Part shown: piece after piece, positions 36,301 through 46,067 of the stretch
How the letters are laid out: each line of letters starts with the position of its first letter
Position numbering within the stretch: position 1 is the first letter of the stretch
Assembly: GCA_947629765.1 (NCBI GenBank)
Contig: CANREW010000008.1
Location: 1 to 46,113, forward strand
DNA from: an uncultured Clostridia bacterium
GTDB lineage: Bacteria > Bacillota > Clostridia > TANB77 > CAG-508
Reading direction: 5' to 3'
Length of the DNA: 46,113 bases
Made by a program: the position numbers and the translations under genes
Notes under the pieces: generated by a model
Told to the model about the DNA's origin: nothing
Databases searched by the model: none
Seen by the model: the letters and a program-made list of their open reading frames with translations, nothing else

Positions 36301-37816
36301 GCTTCCAGAAGTTGCTCCAAGTATGTCTGAAACAAGTGTTATTGATATTTCTAAAATTGATTCTAACGAAGACAAGCTTCTTCAAATTTGGAAGAATATT
36401 TTGAAAGTCGATAATATTTCTATTGATGACAATTTCTTTGATATTGGTGGAGATTCTATTTCTGCAATTAATATGCAAATAGAGGCTATTAAATATGGCT
36501 TGAATTTTGAATATGGAGATATTTTTAGATTCCCTACTATAAGAAAACTTTCTCGCAAAATTCCTGCTCTTGATAATTCATTTATAGAGAATTATGATTA
36601 TACCAAAGTTAATGATGTTCTTTCAAGAAATACTGAAAATAACTTTAAAACCATTTCTAAGATAAAAGTAAAAGATATCTTAGTTATTGGTGGTACTGGA
36701 TATCTTGGTTCTCATATTATATATGAATTTTTAAAACAAAACTCTGGAACTGTATATTGTTTAATTAGAAATAAAAATAATGTGTCTCCAAGATACAGAC
36801 TACTTCAAAGTTTGAGATTTTACTTTGGAAATGATTTTGCCTCTAAAGTAGAAAATAGAATCAAAGTTATTTCCGGAGATATTACTGATGGAATTGCTTT
36901 TGGTATTTTTCCTAAGGCATTTAAAGAACTAGTTGAAAATGTTTCATGTGTAATAAATTCTGGTGCTATTGTTAAACATTTTGGAAATGAACAAGAATTT
37001 GAGGATATAAATGTAAAAGGTACTGCTAATGTTATTGCTTTTTGTAAAAAATATGGAAAAAGATTAATACATATTTCTACTATTAGCGTTTCTGGAAATG
37101 GTGAAAAAGAGGAAACTATAATAGAAACTGCGGAAAATATTAAGGATAAAAAAATATTTACTGAAAATGATTTATATATTGGACAAAATATTCAAAGTGT
37201 ATATACAATAACTAAATTTAAGGCTGAAATTTTAGTCCTTGAAGCAATTTCTGATGGATTAGATGCTCAAATATTAAGACTTGGAAATATTACAAATAGA
37301 TATTCTGATGGTGCTTTCCAAAGAAACGCCATAGATAATGCTTTTGCAAAAAGGATAAAGAGTTTTACTGAAATTGGTGCTTTTCCTAGATATACATTAG
37401 AGCATGAATTAGAACTTACTCCAGTAGATTTAGCTTCAAATGCGATTATAAAAATATTAAATCATACATCTGATTGTAATGTATTTCATATTCAAAACCC
37501 TAAATTACTTTCCATAAAACTTTTATTGGAAACTGTAACTGCGTTGGGATTTGATATTTTACCTGTATCTACTCAAATGATGAAGGATATTATTACCGGA
37601 ATACTTGATGACAATTCAAGGAAAGAGCTTGTTTCAGGTATTATTCATGATTTAAATAAAGATAAAGAGCTTATATATACTTCAAATATTCGACTTAATT
37701 CAAAATTTTCTGAAAATTATTTAAAAAATATCGGTTTTCACTGGAAAAAAATTGATAAAAATTATATAATAAGATATATGAATTATTTTAAAAAAATCGG
37801 TTTTATAAATTTTTAG
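30383..37816 (+). CDS. dimodular NRPS with terminal reductase (C-A-T-C-A-T-R)
   Basis: 2477 residues. Domain 1 condensation (1-430; NFHHIICDA, last Gly replaced by Ala); A1 (about 455-945; YTSGSTGTPKGVM near 608, NGYGPTEN); T1 (GGDSL, Ser near 989); C2 (about 1050-1470; SHHIIVDG near 1167); A2 (about 1490-1960; YTSGSTGTPKGVM near 1632, NIYGPSE); T2 (GGDSI, Ser near 2023); R (2095-2477; VIGGTGYLG, YTITK). The reductase releases the chain as an aldehyde, typical of dipeptide aldehydes or pyrazinones. The N-terminal C domain suggests N-acylation of the first residue. Hand-read pocket residues: A1 DAFFLGGTF (aliphatic, Val/Ile-like), A2 DIYTVGIVL (unassigned). No phosphopantetheinyl transferase in the window. 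Followed after 43 bases by a histidine kinase. No in-frame CGG in 2477 codons. Confidence 0.92.
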   Translation: MKKDVYDLSKPQESIWLTEQYFKNTNINRIITIVDFSKDIKILDFNALKQALNNMIKSNDNFQIRLFLDNGTIKQYFCDFEEIDFPIYEIDSLDAFIDEDCNRQNVFNLLDSPLYEFKIFKIKGTNTGGIIGNFHHIICDAITTALCVRQVAESYNSLIDSGSLPNLNPDNNSYLQYINSEKEYVQSDKFIKDKEFWDKIYETVPEVATIYSNHPATSYLGCQADRLTFSFDKNISDKITSFCQDLKVSVYNFFMAILGIYISRVSRLDDFVIGTPILNRTNFKEKHTLGMFISTIPFRMKIDNSMTFESFVTQIGKDTLSMLRHQKYSYQYILENLRKKDSSLPNLYNIMVSYQVNKASDDSSNYTTGWLFNHCTNNDLDIHIYDYNSEHKINISYDYSLNKYTKEDINLIHPRILNIINQILENKDILLEDIDIATPEEKAQILNEFNNTKVKYPSEESVISLFEKQVNLTPNAPAVCFENNTLTYKELNDKANILAHFLKSQDIGLYDTVSIFLDKSLEAIVSIIAALKVGASFLPIDISYPNSRILYMIKDAASKICFTSSDLENRLELDIPKFVVDLNSDMYKKDMRFVSAKTESADVVYIMYTSGSTGTPKGVMVPNKSIVRLVKNTNFIKFSKGDRILQTGSIAFDASTFEIWGALLNGLELFILKKENLLNPDYFSDYIRENKISSLFLTTSLFNKFCEYNPKMFGCLKYLLIGGEALSFKHIKSAREANPDLNIVNGYGPTENTTFSAYYNIKDLSLGFIPIGFPLANSTCYVVSNTGNLQPVGVPGELWVGGDGLSLGYLNRPDLTEEKFIKNPFGDGKVYKTGDLTVFLADGSINYIGRIDNQIKLRGFRIELSEIDSKILTFSGIKESVTIIHNKNICSYIVTEKNTSVDTLRKYLGTVLPSFMIPNFITELDSLPLNVNGKVDRKKLPLPTLNEENREIVPARNDLDKIIIDELKEILGIDNISIKDSFFGIGGDSLNAITLCTHIANKLGISISVKDIFENPIIENLSDLVADNKIMETYEVTKAPESESYPLSCAQSRIYYANTVALNEKILYNVSGGLLFDTVLDSSKVQESLNKLIKLHSSFRTVFKYENGELKQSILDNVSIDLEVEESSNDVQSLVDKFPRPFDLAKAPLLHAKLYILDNSKSLLLLDSHHIIVDGTSLSIIFDDFCRLYNGEKLEEHNLRYVDYSVWEKEFLASDKIKSFEEYWDNKFKNFDFESLNLPYDYPLSNVKSYSGDKISISLDKNEFKALENIAKTNNISSYSVFLSALYILLYKYTGQNDIVIGSPFAGRSFKEVQNLVGMFVNNMVFNKHINPDLSFAEFLKNIHSDVLDGISNQPYPYEILQKKLTKDANTSLLDVMFTYQNIGATIPTISGNKAKVFIPNTKTSKFNLWFEIIPETYTFNLEFNTDLFKFETAESILKHYIFVLKQMLLDTNCKICDLSIITDEEADLLNKFNDTYMPINDDTIVSIFEDQVQKTPEKIAVICNDEKLTYSELNKKANSLAHYLIKFGIKENDIVCIMTNRSLETIVSMLGILKAGASFFNVDPTYPIDRTKYYIEDSKTQYVLTQAELKQNVKQIKNLIEIDLSNEKIYGDNFDNPNIRPNKDSLSYIIYTSGSTGTPKGVMLNQVGFANMAKAMTYALDYLRDGKHHTIASVTSTPFDIFVYEIFVSLTHGMTVVMANNSEHRNPKLLDSLIKKHNVDVMTVTPSLMKINYDNREKNTALARVKNMVFGGEPLPQKFVDDLHALASDINIYNIYGPSEITVLSNVQNLEGEKEITVGPPIKNTQIHILDKNMKRVPIGVIGEIYISGIQVGNGYIGKPELTSKVFLDNPFGEGKIYKSGDIGRWTFDGKVQCLGRVDHQIKLRGLRVELGEIENKMSQIEGITSCVVNKAIVNNREVLCGYYVTNENISENKVKEFLRKFLPQYMVPTYIIKLDEMPYTINRKIDRKALPLPEVAPSMSETSVIDISKIDSNEDKLLQIWKNILKVDNISIDDNFFDIGGDSISAINMQIEAIKYGLNFEYGDIFRFPTIRKLSRKIPALDNSFIENYDYTKVNDVLSRNTENNFKTISKIKVKDILVIGGTGYLGSHIIYEFLKQNSGTVYCLIRNKNNVSPRYRLLQSLRFYFGNDFASKVENRIKVISGDITDGIAFGIFPKAFKELVENVSCVINSGAIVKHFGNEQEFEDINVKGTANVIAFCKKYGKRLIHISTISVSGNGEKEETIIETAENIKDKKIFTENDLYIGQNIQSVYTITKFKAEILVLEAISDGLDAQILRLGNITNRYSDGAFQRNAIDNAFAKRIKSFTEIGAFPRYTLEHELELTPVDLASNAIIKILNHTSDCNVFHIQNPKLLSIKLLLETVTALGFDILPVSTQMMKDIITGILDDNSRKELVSGIIHDLNKDKELIYTSNIRLNSKFSENYLKNIGFHWKKIDKNYIIRYMNYFKKIGFINF

Positions 37817-37859
37817 AATTTATTATATTGTTTAACAAAAGAAAACGGAGGGTTTAGAT

Positions 37860-39659
37860 ATGCAATTGTTTGATTTATCATTTATTTTACTTATCATTTC
37901 TACATTGCTTTCGATATTCCTAGTATACTATGTACTAAAGAAAAAGCCTATCATGCAAATACAATATTTCCTTTCTGCTATGTTGCTTTCAGTTATTATT
38001 ATTTGTGTAGGCCTTATTTTTCAAAAGTTTTTTGTAGTATATTATGATGCAAAGCCTATTTTATTTGAGAATTTCATTTATATAGGTACTTGTTTTTTAC
38101 CTGTTGCATTTTTCTTAATGGTTTCTTCTTTTGTTAATACAAAAATTAAATATAATGATAAATATTTATTGCTTCTAGTAATTCCTATTATTTCACTATT
38201 AGTTCTTTTTACAAATGATTTGCATCATTTATTTTACGAAAATTATTCTTTTAATTTTAGTGAAATGGTTTATGGACCATATATGTATGTACACCTTTTA
38301 TATACTTATGGATTATTCGTTATAAGTATTATAAGGATGTTAAAACATACTTTTAAAAATGTAGGTTTCTTTTCTAAACAATCATTATTTATTATAATTG
38401 GTGCATCTATTCCGGCCATTGCTAATACATTAGCTATTTTAAATGTTATTCCAGCAAATATATACCTTACACCAATTTCATTTTCTTTTGCAATAATGTT
38501 TATAACTATTGCAATTTTTAAATTTGACTTTTTGTCTGTTACGCCTATCGCTCTTGAAAGAGTTGTTGATAGGATGTCAGATAGCTATGTCGTTTTAAAT
38601 GAAAAAAATAATATAATTGATTTTAATAGATCTTTTCTTACGGTTTTTAAAGAAAAAGAGCAAAATATTCGTAATACTAATATTTTTGATTGGAACAAAA
38701 GTAGTTATTTACCTAAATTAAAAAATGCTTTGCGTACTGTTTCTCTGAGTCCAAAAACGATTTCTTTTGCAGCTCATTTTGATAATATTAATAAATATTT
38801 TAATGTTGAAGTTTCTAGTATTGTTAATAAAAGTATGTTTTTGGGTACTTTGATTTTATTTAAAGATATTACTCAGCACGTACTTGACTTACAAACTATT
38901 CGTTCTAATCAAGATATGCTTATTGAAAAAGAGCGTTTTGCATCTCTTGGTCAAATGATTGGTGGTATTGCTCACAACTTAAAAACACCTATCATGTCTA
39001 TTGCTGGTGCAACCGAGGCTTTGAATGATTTAATTACAGAATATGATACTTCTATTGGTGATATAGAAGTTACAAATGAAGATCATCATGCAATTGCTAA
39101 AGATATGTCAACTTGGGTTGCTAAGATAAAAACTCATACATCATATATGTCTGATGTAATCACTGCTGTTAAAGGACAGGCTGTTGAAACCAGTGATAAT
39201 GTTTCTGCTGAATTTACTATTGAGGAATTGATTAAACGTGTTAATATTTTAATGAAACATGAACTTAAAAATGCTTTGATTGAGTTAAATTTAAATCTTG
39301 GTGTTGATAAAGATTTCATTATGCATGGAGATATAAATTGCCTTGTGCAGGTTATAAATAATCTTATTTCAAATGCAATTCAATCATATAATGGTGTTCC
39401 TGATAATAAAATTGATTTTTCAATAGTTAAAGATTCATCTTCTATAATCTTTAATGTTCAAGATTATGGATGTGGTATGAGTAAAGAAGTACAAAATAAA
39501 TTGTTTAAGCAAATGATTACAACCAAAGGTAAAAATGGTACTGGACTTGGACTATTTATGTCTTACTCTAATATAAGAGCCCACTTTAATGGTACTATTG
39601 ATTTTCATTCTGAGGTAAATAAAGGTACAACATTTAGTATAGTTATTCCTTGTGAATAG
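37860..39659 (+). CDS. 7TM sensor histidine kinase with PAS domain
   Basis: 599 residues. Seven or so helices (1-225) form a 7TM sensor. A PAS-like domain follows (about 235-345; SDSYVVLNEKNNIIDFNRSF), then SLGQMIGGIAHNLKTPIMSI with the phosphorylated His, and the ATPase with INNLISNAIQSY (N box), VQDYGCGMS and TTKGKNGTGLGLFMS. It lies 43 bases after the NRPS with its own ribosome site (CGGAGGGTTTAG), so it is cotranscribed; it may sense the NRPS product or its target. Ends at a terminator at 39674. Confidence 0.88.
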   Translation: MQLFDLSFILLIISTLLSIFLVYYVLKKKPIMQIQYFLSAMLLSVIIICVGLIFQKFFVVYYDAKPILFENFIYIGTCFLPVAFFLMVSSFVNTKIKYNDKYLLLLVIPIISLLVLFTNDLHHLFYENYSFNFSEMVYGPYMYVHLLYTYGLFVISIIRMLKHTFKNVGFFSKQSLFIIIGASIPAIANTLAILNVIPANIYLTPISFSFAIMFITIAIFKFDFLSVTPIALERVVDRMSDSYVVLNEKNNIIDFNRSFLTVFKEKEQNIRNTNIFDWNKSSYLPKLKNALRTVSLSPKTISFAAHFDNINKYFNVEVSSIVNKSMFLGTLILFKDITQHVLDLQTIRSNQDMLIEKERFASLGQMIGGIAHNLKTPIMSIAGATEALNDLITEYDTSIGDIEVTNEDHHAIAKDMSTWVAKIKTHTSYMSDVITAVKGQAVETSDNVSAEFTIEELIKRVNILMKHELKNALIELNLNLGVDKDFIMHGDINCLVQVINNLISNAIQSYNGVPDNKIDFSIVKDSSSIIFNVQDYGCGMSKEVQNKLFKQMITTKGKNGTGLGLFMSYSNIRAHFNGTIDFHSEVNKGTTFSIVIPCE

Positions 39660-39673
39660 ATAGAATTTAATTT

Positions 39674-39715
39674 ATGAGCAAGCTAGGGTAAAACCTAATT
39701 TGCTCACATTTTTTA
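39674..39715 (+). terminator. terminator after the histidine kinase
   Basis: TGAGCAA(GC)TAGG / CCTA(AT)TTGCTCA, then CATTTTTTAT. Confidence 0.7.
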
Positions 39716-39776
39716 TATGAGATATGATTTGTGGCAAAACATTTTGTCAAATTTGGAATTTTTTTGTAAATTTTCC

Positions 39777-39805
39777 TTGATTTTTTTTGAATTTATCGCT
39801 ATAAT
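39777..39805 (+). promoter_or_regulatory. promoter for the HD-GYP regulator
   Basis: TTGATT (39777-39782), 17 bases, TATAAT (39800-39805). Confidence 0.6.
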
Positions 39806-39826
39806 TTTTGTAGAGGATGTGATAAT

Positions 39827-40879
39827 GTGAGAAAAAATATGCAAGCTCAAGCTACAAATGGTATTAAAGTGCTTGTTGTTGATGATGAAATCGGTATAAT
39901 TGATTCATTATCAATATTTTTAAAGAAGTCTGGTTACAGCTTTGCTGGCGTCACAGATCCTCTTGAAGCAATTGAAAGGGTTAAACAAGAACATTTTGAT
40001 TTAATGATTCTTGACTTTATTATGACACCTATTCACGGTGATAAGGTTGTTGAGGAAATTCGTGAGTTTAATAAGGAACTTTATATTTTACTCCTTACAG
40101 GACACAAAGATTTGGCCCCACCTCTTGAAACAATAAAAAGATTAGATATTCAAGGTTATTGTGAAAAGAGTGATAAATTTGACCAACTATTGCTTTTAAT
40201 TGAGTCTGGCGTAAAAGCAATTAAGCAGATGAATACTATTAAAGAAATAAACGAAGAATTAAAAGAAGCAAATGAAAAATTGGAAAATGCTTATTTGCAA
40301 AGCATTGAGACTTTAAGATATACTGTTGAAGCAAAAGATCCTTATACAAAAGGTCACTCTGATAGAGTTTCTGAGTATTCTGTTTTAATCGGAAAACACT
40401 TAAATCTTTCTGACGAAGATTTACACACACTTAAAATAGGAGGTCTTTTCCACGATATTGGTAAAATAGGTATTCCTGATAGTATTCTTTTAAAGCCTTC
40501 TAAACTTACTCCTACGGAATATTCTGAAATTAAGAATCATCCAGCTATTGGTGTTCATATTTTATCAAATGCTGTGATTTTTAAAGATATTATCCCAATT
40601 GTAAAGCATCACCACGAAAGATATGATGGTCTTGGCTATCCTTCTAAATTAAAAGGTGATGACATCCCTTATTTAGCAAGAATTACCGCTGTTGCTGATA
40701 CTTTTGATGCTATGACATCTAAAAGAACTTACAGAGATTCATTAGATTTGGATTTTGTAAAAGAAGAAATTGAAAAGAATAGAAGATTGCAGTTTGATCC
40801 ACAAATTGCTGATGTGTTTTTGGATATATTAAAAAATCATTATAACGAAATCGAAGAAATCCAGAATAAATATAAATAA
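39827..40879 (+). CDS. response regulator with HD-GYP phosphodiesterase domain
   Basis: 350 residues from a GTG at 39827 (AGAGGATGTGATAAT upstream). Receiver domain (about 13-130): VLVVDDEIGIID with acidic pair, LMILDFIMTP with the phospho-Asp, LLLTGHKD, and CEKSDKF in place of the usual KP. Coiled linker (135-165). HD-GYP domain (165-345): LRYTVEAKDPYTKGHSDR, GGLFHDIGKIGIPD, NHPAIGVHIL, KHHHERYDGLGYPSKLKG, VADTFDAMTSKRTYR. These are the residues of active c-di-GMP phosphodiesterases. It is probably the partner of the kinase just upstream. Confidence 0.9.
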   Translation: MRKNMQAQATNGIKVLVVDDEIGIIDSLSIFLKKSGYSFAGVTDPLEAIERVKQEHFDLMILDFIMTPIHGDKVVEEIREFNKELYILLLTGHKDLAPPLETIKRLDIQGYCEKSDKFDQLLLLIESGVKAIKQMNTIKEINEELKEANEKLENAYLQSIETLRYTVEAKDPYTKGHSDRVSEYSVLIGKHLNLSDEDLHTLKIGGLFHDIGKIGIPDSILLKPSKLTPTEYSEIKNHPAIGVHILSNAVIFKDIIPIVKHHHERYDGLGYPSKLKGDDIPYLARITAVADTFDAMTSKRTYRDSLDLDFVKEEIEKNRRLQFDPQIADVFLDILKNHYNEIEEIQNKYK

Positions 40880-40947
40880 TATTGGTATTATAAGTTTTAA
40901 TTTAACTTATTATATATATTTAACTAAAGTAAAAGGAGGAGTGTCCG

Positions 40948-41310
40948 ATGGACGAAGAGAAAAACAATGAACAAGAAGTTGTAAATACAAACACAAATGC
41001 AAATACTAATACTACTGCAGAAATTAACTCTGAGAAAAAAGGATTCAATATTACATCTATGATTTTAGGTATAGTTTCTATTGTTTTCTTATGGGTTTGG
41101 TCTGTATCACTACCTTGTTCAATAATGGCAATTATTTTCAGTGTAGCTGGTAAACACAATGGCGGTCGTGGAATGGGAGTTGCTGGTTTAGTCCTTGGTA
41201 TTATTGCCTTAGTTCTTTTGGTTGTTATTTTTGTTTTAGTTGTTACTCTTGGTGTTACAATTTTTAATAGTCTTGACCTTAATACTTTATCATCATCATA
41301 TTATTATTAA
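40948..41310 (+). CDS. DUF4190-type small membrane protein
   Basis: 120 residues from the ATG at 40948 (AAAGGAGGAGTGTCCG upstream). A disordered Asn/Thr/Glu-rich start (to about 30) precedes two hydrophobic segments (SMILGIVSIVFLWVWSV and AGLVLGIIALVLLVVIFVLVV) with GGRGMGVAG between them, the DUF4190 pattern. Function unknown. Single gene with a terminator at 41328. Confidence 0.75.
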   Translation: MDEEKNNEQEVVNTNTNANTNTTAEINSEKKGFNITSMILGIVSIVFLWVWSVSLPCSIMAIIFSVAGKHNGGRGMGVAGLVLGIIALVLLVVIFVLVVTLGVTIFNSLDLNTLSSSYYY

Positions 41311-41327
41311 TATTAAAAAAATAATAG

Positions 41328-41350
41328 GCTCCTTTTTTGAAGGAGCTTTT
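41328..41350. terminator. terminator between the DUF4190 gene and the ABC-F gene
   Basis: GCTCCTT / AAGGAGC with a short loop and TTTTA; usable in both directions. Confidence 0.65.
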
Positions 41351-41361
41351 ATTTTTATATT

Positions 41362-42960
<1,599 letters not shown>

Positions 42961-43014
42961 TTATTTAATACTCAGGCTATATTATACAACATATTAATTG
43001 GCATTTCAAGATTC

Positions 43015-43041
43015 TTGACTAAACTCTCTAAAAGTTATAAA
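43015..43041 (+). promoter_or_regulatory. promoter for the CorA-like gene
   Basis: TTGACT (43015-43020), 15 bases, TATAAA (43036-43041); the spacer is short. Confidence 0.4.
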
Positions 43042-43070
43042 ATAGTAGCGATGAAAAAATAAAAAGGTGG

Positions 43071-44030
43071 GTGAATAAAGTTATGTTGAAAATTTACAAT
43101 ACAGATATTCAAACTGGAAAAACTTCAGAAATTAATGAATTTAAGAAAGGTTCTTGGATAAATCTGACAAACCCGTCCGATGAAGAAATTAAGAATGTTT
43201 GTGAAAATTTAAAAATTCAAGAGGACTTTATTCGTTACTCTTTGGATATAGAAGAAAAGGCCAGAATTGATCAAGAGGAAGATGATTCTACTATACTTTT
43301 CGTAATTGATGTTCCTGTTATTGAAAAAAATGCAGATTCTGCTCTTTATACAACTATCCCTCTTGGAATGATTGTTGTTAGAGATGATTTTTTTATTACA
43401 GTATGTTCACGTAAAATAAAAGTTATCGAAGACTTTGAGAAATTAAAAGCAAAAAATTTTGCAACTTATAAAAAAAGTAGATTTATTTTACAAATAATGT
43501 TTTCTAATTCTTCTTATTTTTTGAATTATTTGAAAAGAATTAATAAAGAAACAGAAGCAACAGAGGCAATATTAAAAGATTCTTTAAAAAATAAAGAGAT
43601 TTTAACGATGCTTAGTTTAGAAAAGAGCTTAGTGTATTTTTCAACTTCACTTAAATCTAATGAAGTCGTAATGGAAAGAACTATGAAGGGAAAAATTTTA
43701 AAATTATATGATGAAGATGAAGATTTATTAGAGGATGCAATTATTGAGAATAAACAAGCAATAGAAATGGGTAAGATATACAGTGATATTTTAAGTGGAA
43801 CTATGGATACTTATGCTTCTTTAATTTCAAATAACTTAAATACTGTAATGAAGTTTTTAACTTCTGTCACTATTGTAATTGCCGTTCCTACTATGATTTC
43901 AAGTTTTTGGGGTATGAATGTAGGCTTACCATTTGGGCACAGTAGTCTTGGTTTCCCTATAATTATAACTATTTCTGTTATACTTACTTTGCTTACTACA
44001 CTATGGCTAAAAAAGAAAGATATGTTATAA
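43071..44030 (+). CDS. CorA-type divalent cation channel
   Basis: 319 residues if started at the GTG at 43071; the ATG at 43083 is better spaced from GGTGGGTG and would give 315. Cytoplasmic alpha/beta domain, long helix (about 150-250), then two C-terminal helices with the signature FWGMNVGLPFG between them (the GMN selectivity filter) and a basic tail WLKKKDML. Transports Mg2+ or similar ions as a pentamer. Confidence 0.9.
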   Translation: MNKVMLKIYNTDIQTGKTSEINEFKKGSWINLTNPSDEEIKNVCENLKIQEDFIRYSLDIEEKARIDQEEDDSTILFVIDVPVIEKNADSALYTTIPLGMIVVRDDFFITVCSRKIKVIEDFEKLKAKNFATYKKSRFILQIMFSNSSYFLNYLKRINKETEATEAILKDSLKNKEILTMLSLEKSLVYFSTSLKSNEVVMERTMKGKILKLYDEDEDLLEDAIIENKQAIEMGKIYSDILSGTMDTYASLISNNLNTVMKFLTSVTIVIAVPTMISSFWGMNVGLPFGHSSLGFPIIITISVILTLLTTLWLKKKDML

Positions 44031-44056
44031 AAAATTAATTTTTATTTATGTAATGC

Positions 44057-44085
44057 TTGAAAATTATTGGTTTTTTTTGTATAAT
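44057..44085 (+). promoter_or_regulatory. promoter for asnS
   Basis: TTGAAA (44057-44062), 17 bases, TATAAT (44080-44085). Confidence 0.65.
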
Positions 44086-44122
44086 ATGGATATTATATAC
44101 ATTTAAGAAGGGATTGATTTAA

Positions 44123-45520
44123 ATGGAAACAAAAAATGTTTTAGTTAAAGATTTATATAAAGATTTGGAATCATATGTAAATGCCACTGTTACTATATCT
44201 GGTTGGGTTAGAACTATTCGTGATTCTAAAAATTTCGGTTTTATAGAAATAAATGATGGAAGTTTCTTTAAAAATATACAAGTCGTATTTGATACTTCTC
44301 TTTCAAATTTTGAAGAAGTAAAAAAACTTACTATCAGTTCTTCTCTTATTGTAACAGGAGAAGTTGTTCAAACAGAAAATGCAAAACAGTCTTTTGAAAT
44401 TAAGGCACATAATATACAAATTGTTAACCAAGCCGACTTAGATTATCCTCTTCAAAAGAAAAAACATTCTTTTGAATATTTAAGAACTATAAGCCATTTG
44501 CGCCCAAGAACTAATACTTTTAATGCTGTGTTTAGAGTTCGTAGCGTTTTGTCTTATGCTATTCATAAGTTCTTCCAAGAAAGAGGTTTTGTATATGTTC
44601 ATACACCTATCATTACTGGAAGTGACTGTGAGGGTGCTGGTGAAATGTTTAGAGTAACTGCAATTGATTTAGATAATCCACCAAAAGATGAAAATGGAGT
44701 AGTTGATTTTTCTAAGGATTTCTTTGGAAAATCTTCACATCTTACTGTTAGTGGACAATTAGATGTTGAAACTTTTGCTCACGCTTTTCGTAATGTATAT
44801 ACTTTTGGACCTACATTTAGAGCAGAAAACTCTAATACTGTAAAACATGCCGCTGAATTTTGGATGATTGAGCCTGAAATTTGTTTTGCAGATTTAAATG
44901 ATGATATGAATTTAGCAGAAGATATGATTAAATATATTATTTCTTATGTTTTAGAAAATGCTCCTGAAGAAATGGAATTTTTCAATCAATTTATAGATAA
45001 TTCTTTGTTTGAAAAATTGCATAATGTTTTAAATTCTGATTTTGGAAGAATAACATATACTGATGCTATCAAAGAGCTTGAAAAAGTAAATGATAAATTT
45101 GAATTTCCTGTTTCTTGGGGAATTGACCTTCAAACTGAACATGAAAGATATTTAAGCGAGAAAGTCTTTGGAAAACCTGTTTTTGTAACTGATTATCCAG
45201 CAGAAATTAAAGCTTTCTATATGAAACAAAATCCTGATGGAAAAACTGTTGCAGCTTGTGATCTTTTAGCTCCTGGTATTGGTGAAATCATTGGTGGAAG
45301 TCAAAGAGAAGATGACTTCGAAAAATTAAATGCTCGTTTAAAAGAATTGAATTTAAGTGAAAAAGATTATTGGTGGTATATGGATTTAAGACGTTATGGA
45401 AGTTGTGTACACAGCGGTTTTGGACTTGGTTTTGAAAGAATGATGATGTATTTAACTGGTATGCAAAATATTCGTGATGTTCTTCCTTTCCCAAGAACAC
45501 CTAATAATTGTGAATTTTAA
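44123..45520 (+). CDS. asnS: asparaginyl-tRNA synthetase
   Basis: 465 residues, class IIb synthetase. N-terminal OB-fold anticodon domain (to about 105: [20 protein letters not shown]), then [19 protein letters not shown] (motif 1), [14 protein letters not shown] (motif 2, FRAE) and [17 protein letters not shown] (motif 3). [13 protein letters not shown] is the AsnRS-type pocket. Full length, intact, no in-frame CGG. Confidence 0.95.
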   Translation: METKNVLVKDLYKDLESYVNATVTISGWVRTIRDSKNFGFIEINDGSFFKNIQVVFDTSLSNFEEVKKLTISSSLIVTGEVVQTENAKQSFEIKAHNIQIVNQADLDYPLQKKKHSFEYLRTISHLRPRTNTFNAVFRVRSVLSYAIHKFFQERGFVYVHTPIITGSDCEGAGEMFRVTAIDLDNPPKDENGVVDFSKDFFGKSSHLTVSGQLDVETFAHAFRNVYTFGPTFRAENSNTVKHAAEFWMIEPEICFADLNDDMNLAEDMIKYIISYVLENAPEEMEFFNQFIDNSLFEKLHNVLNSDFGRITYTDAIKELEKVNDKFEFPVSWGIDLQTEHERYLSEKVFGKPVFVTDYPAEIKAFYMKQNPDGKTVAACDLLAPGIGEIIGGSQREDDFEKLNARLKELNLSEKDYWWYMDLRRYGSCVHSGFGLGFERMMMYLTGMQNIRDVLPFPRTPNNCEF

Positions 45521-45534
45521 AATATTAATTTATT

Positions 45535-45577
45535 CAAAAAATAGCTTTGGAAATTAAAATTTCCAAAGCTATTTTTT
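45535..45577 (+). terminator. terminator of asnS
   Basis: AAAAAATAGCTTTGGAAA / TTTCCAAAGCTATTTTTT with a 6-base loop. Confidence 0.85.
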
Positions 45578-45648
45578 AATATTCACTAGTGACTTTAATT
45601 TAAAAATGTGATATTATTATTAAAATATTTATGCAAAGGAGATTAACT

Positions 45649-46065
45649 ATGAGTTTTATTTATGAAAGAAAGATAAATTATTATGAAACAGATAGAATGG
45701 GTGTAGTGCATCATTCAAATTACATTAGATATATGGAAGAAGCAAGAACTGCTTGGCTAGAGTCTATTAAAATGCCTTTTTCTGTTTTAGAAGAAAATAA
45801 TATTACTATCCCAGTATTAGGCGTAAGCTGTGAATATAAGCATCATGTTACTTTTGAAGATACTATAGTTATTAATCTTTTTATTAAAGAATATAATGGT
45901 GTAAGAATGACTGTTGGATATAATATGACAGATTTAAAAACTGGTGTAACTGTTCTTGTTGGTGAAACAAAGCATTGCTTTACAAATAAAGATTTAAGAC
46001 CGATTAATTTGAAAAAAGTTAATAAAGAATTTAGTGATAATTTTGCAAATTTAATTGAAAAATAA
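45649..46065 (+). CDS. acyl-CoA thioesterase, 4-hydroxybenzoyl-CoA type hotdog fold
   Basis: 138 residues from the ATG at 45649 (AAAGGAGATTAACT upstream); an upstream in-frame ATG at 45631 has no site. YYETDRMGVVHHSNYIRYME is the 4HBT active-site signature with Asp and the following His-Asn. Hydrolyses acyl-CoA thioesters; the substrate is unknown. Ends directly before the tRNA on the opposite strand. Confidence 0.85.
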   Translation: MSFIYERKINYYETDRMGVVHHSNYIRYMEEARTAWLESIKMPFSVLEENNITIPVLGVSCEYKHHVTFEDTIVINLFIKEYNGVRMTVGYNMTDLKTGVTVLVGETKHCFTNKDLRPINLKKVNKEFSDNFANLIEK

Positions 46066-46067
46066 TT

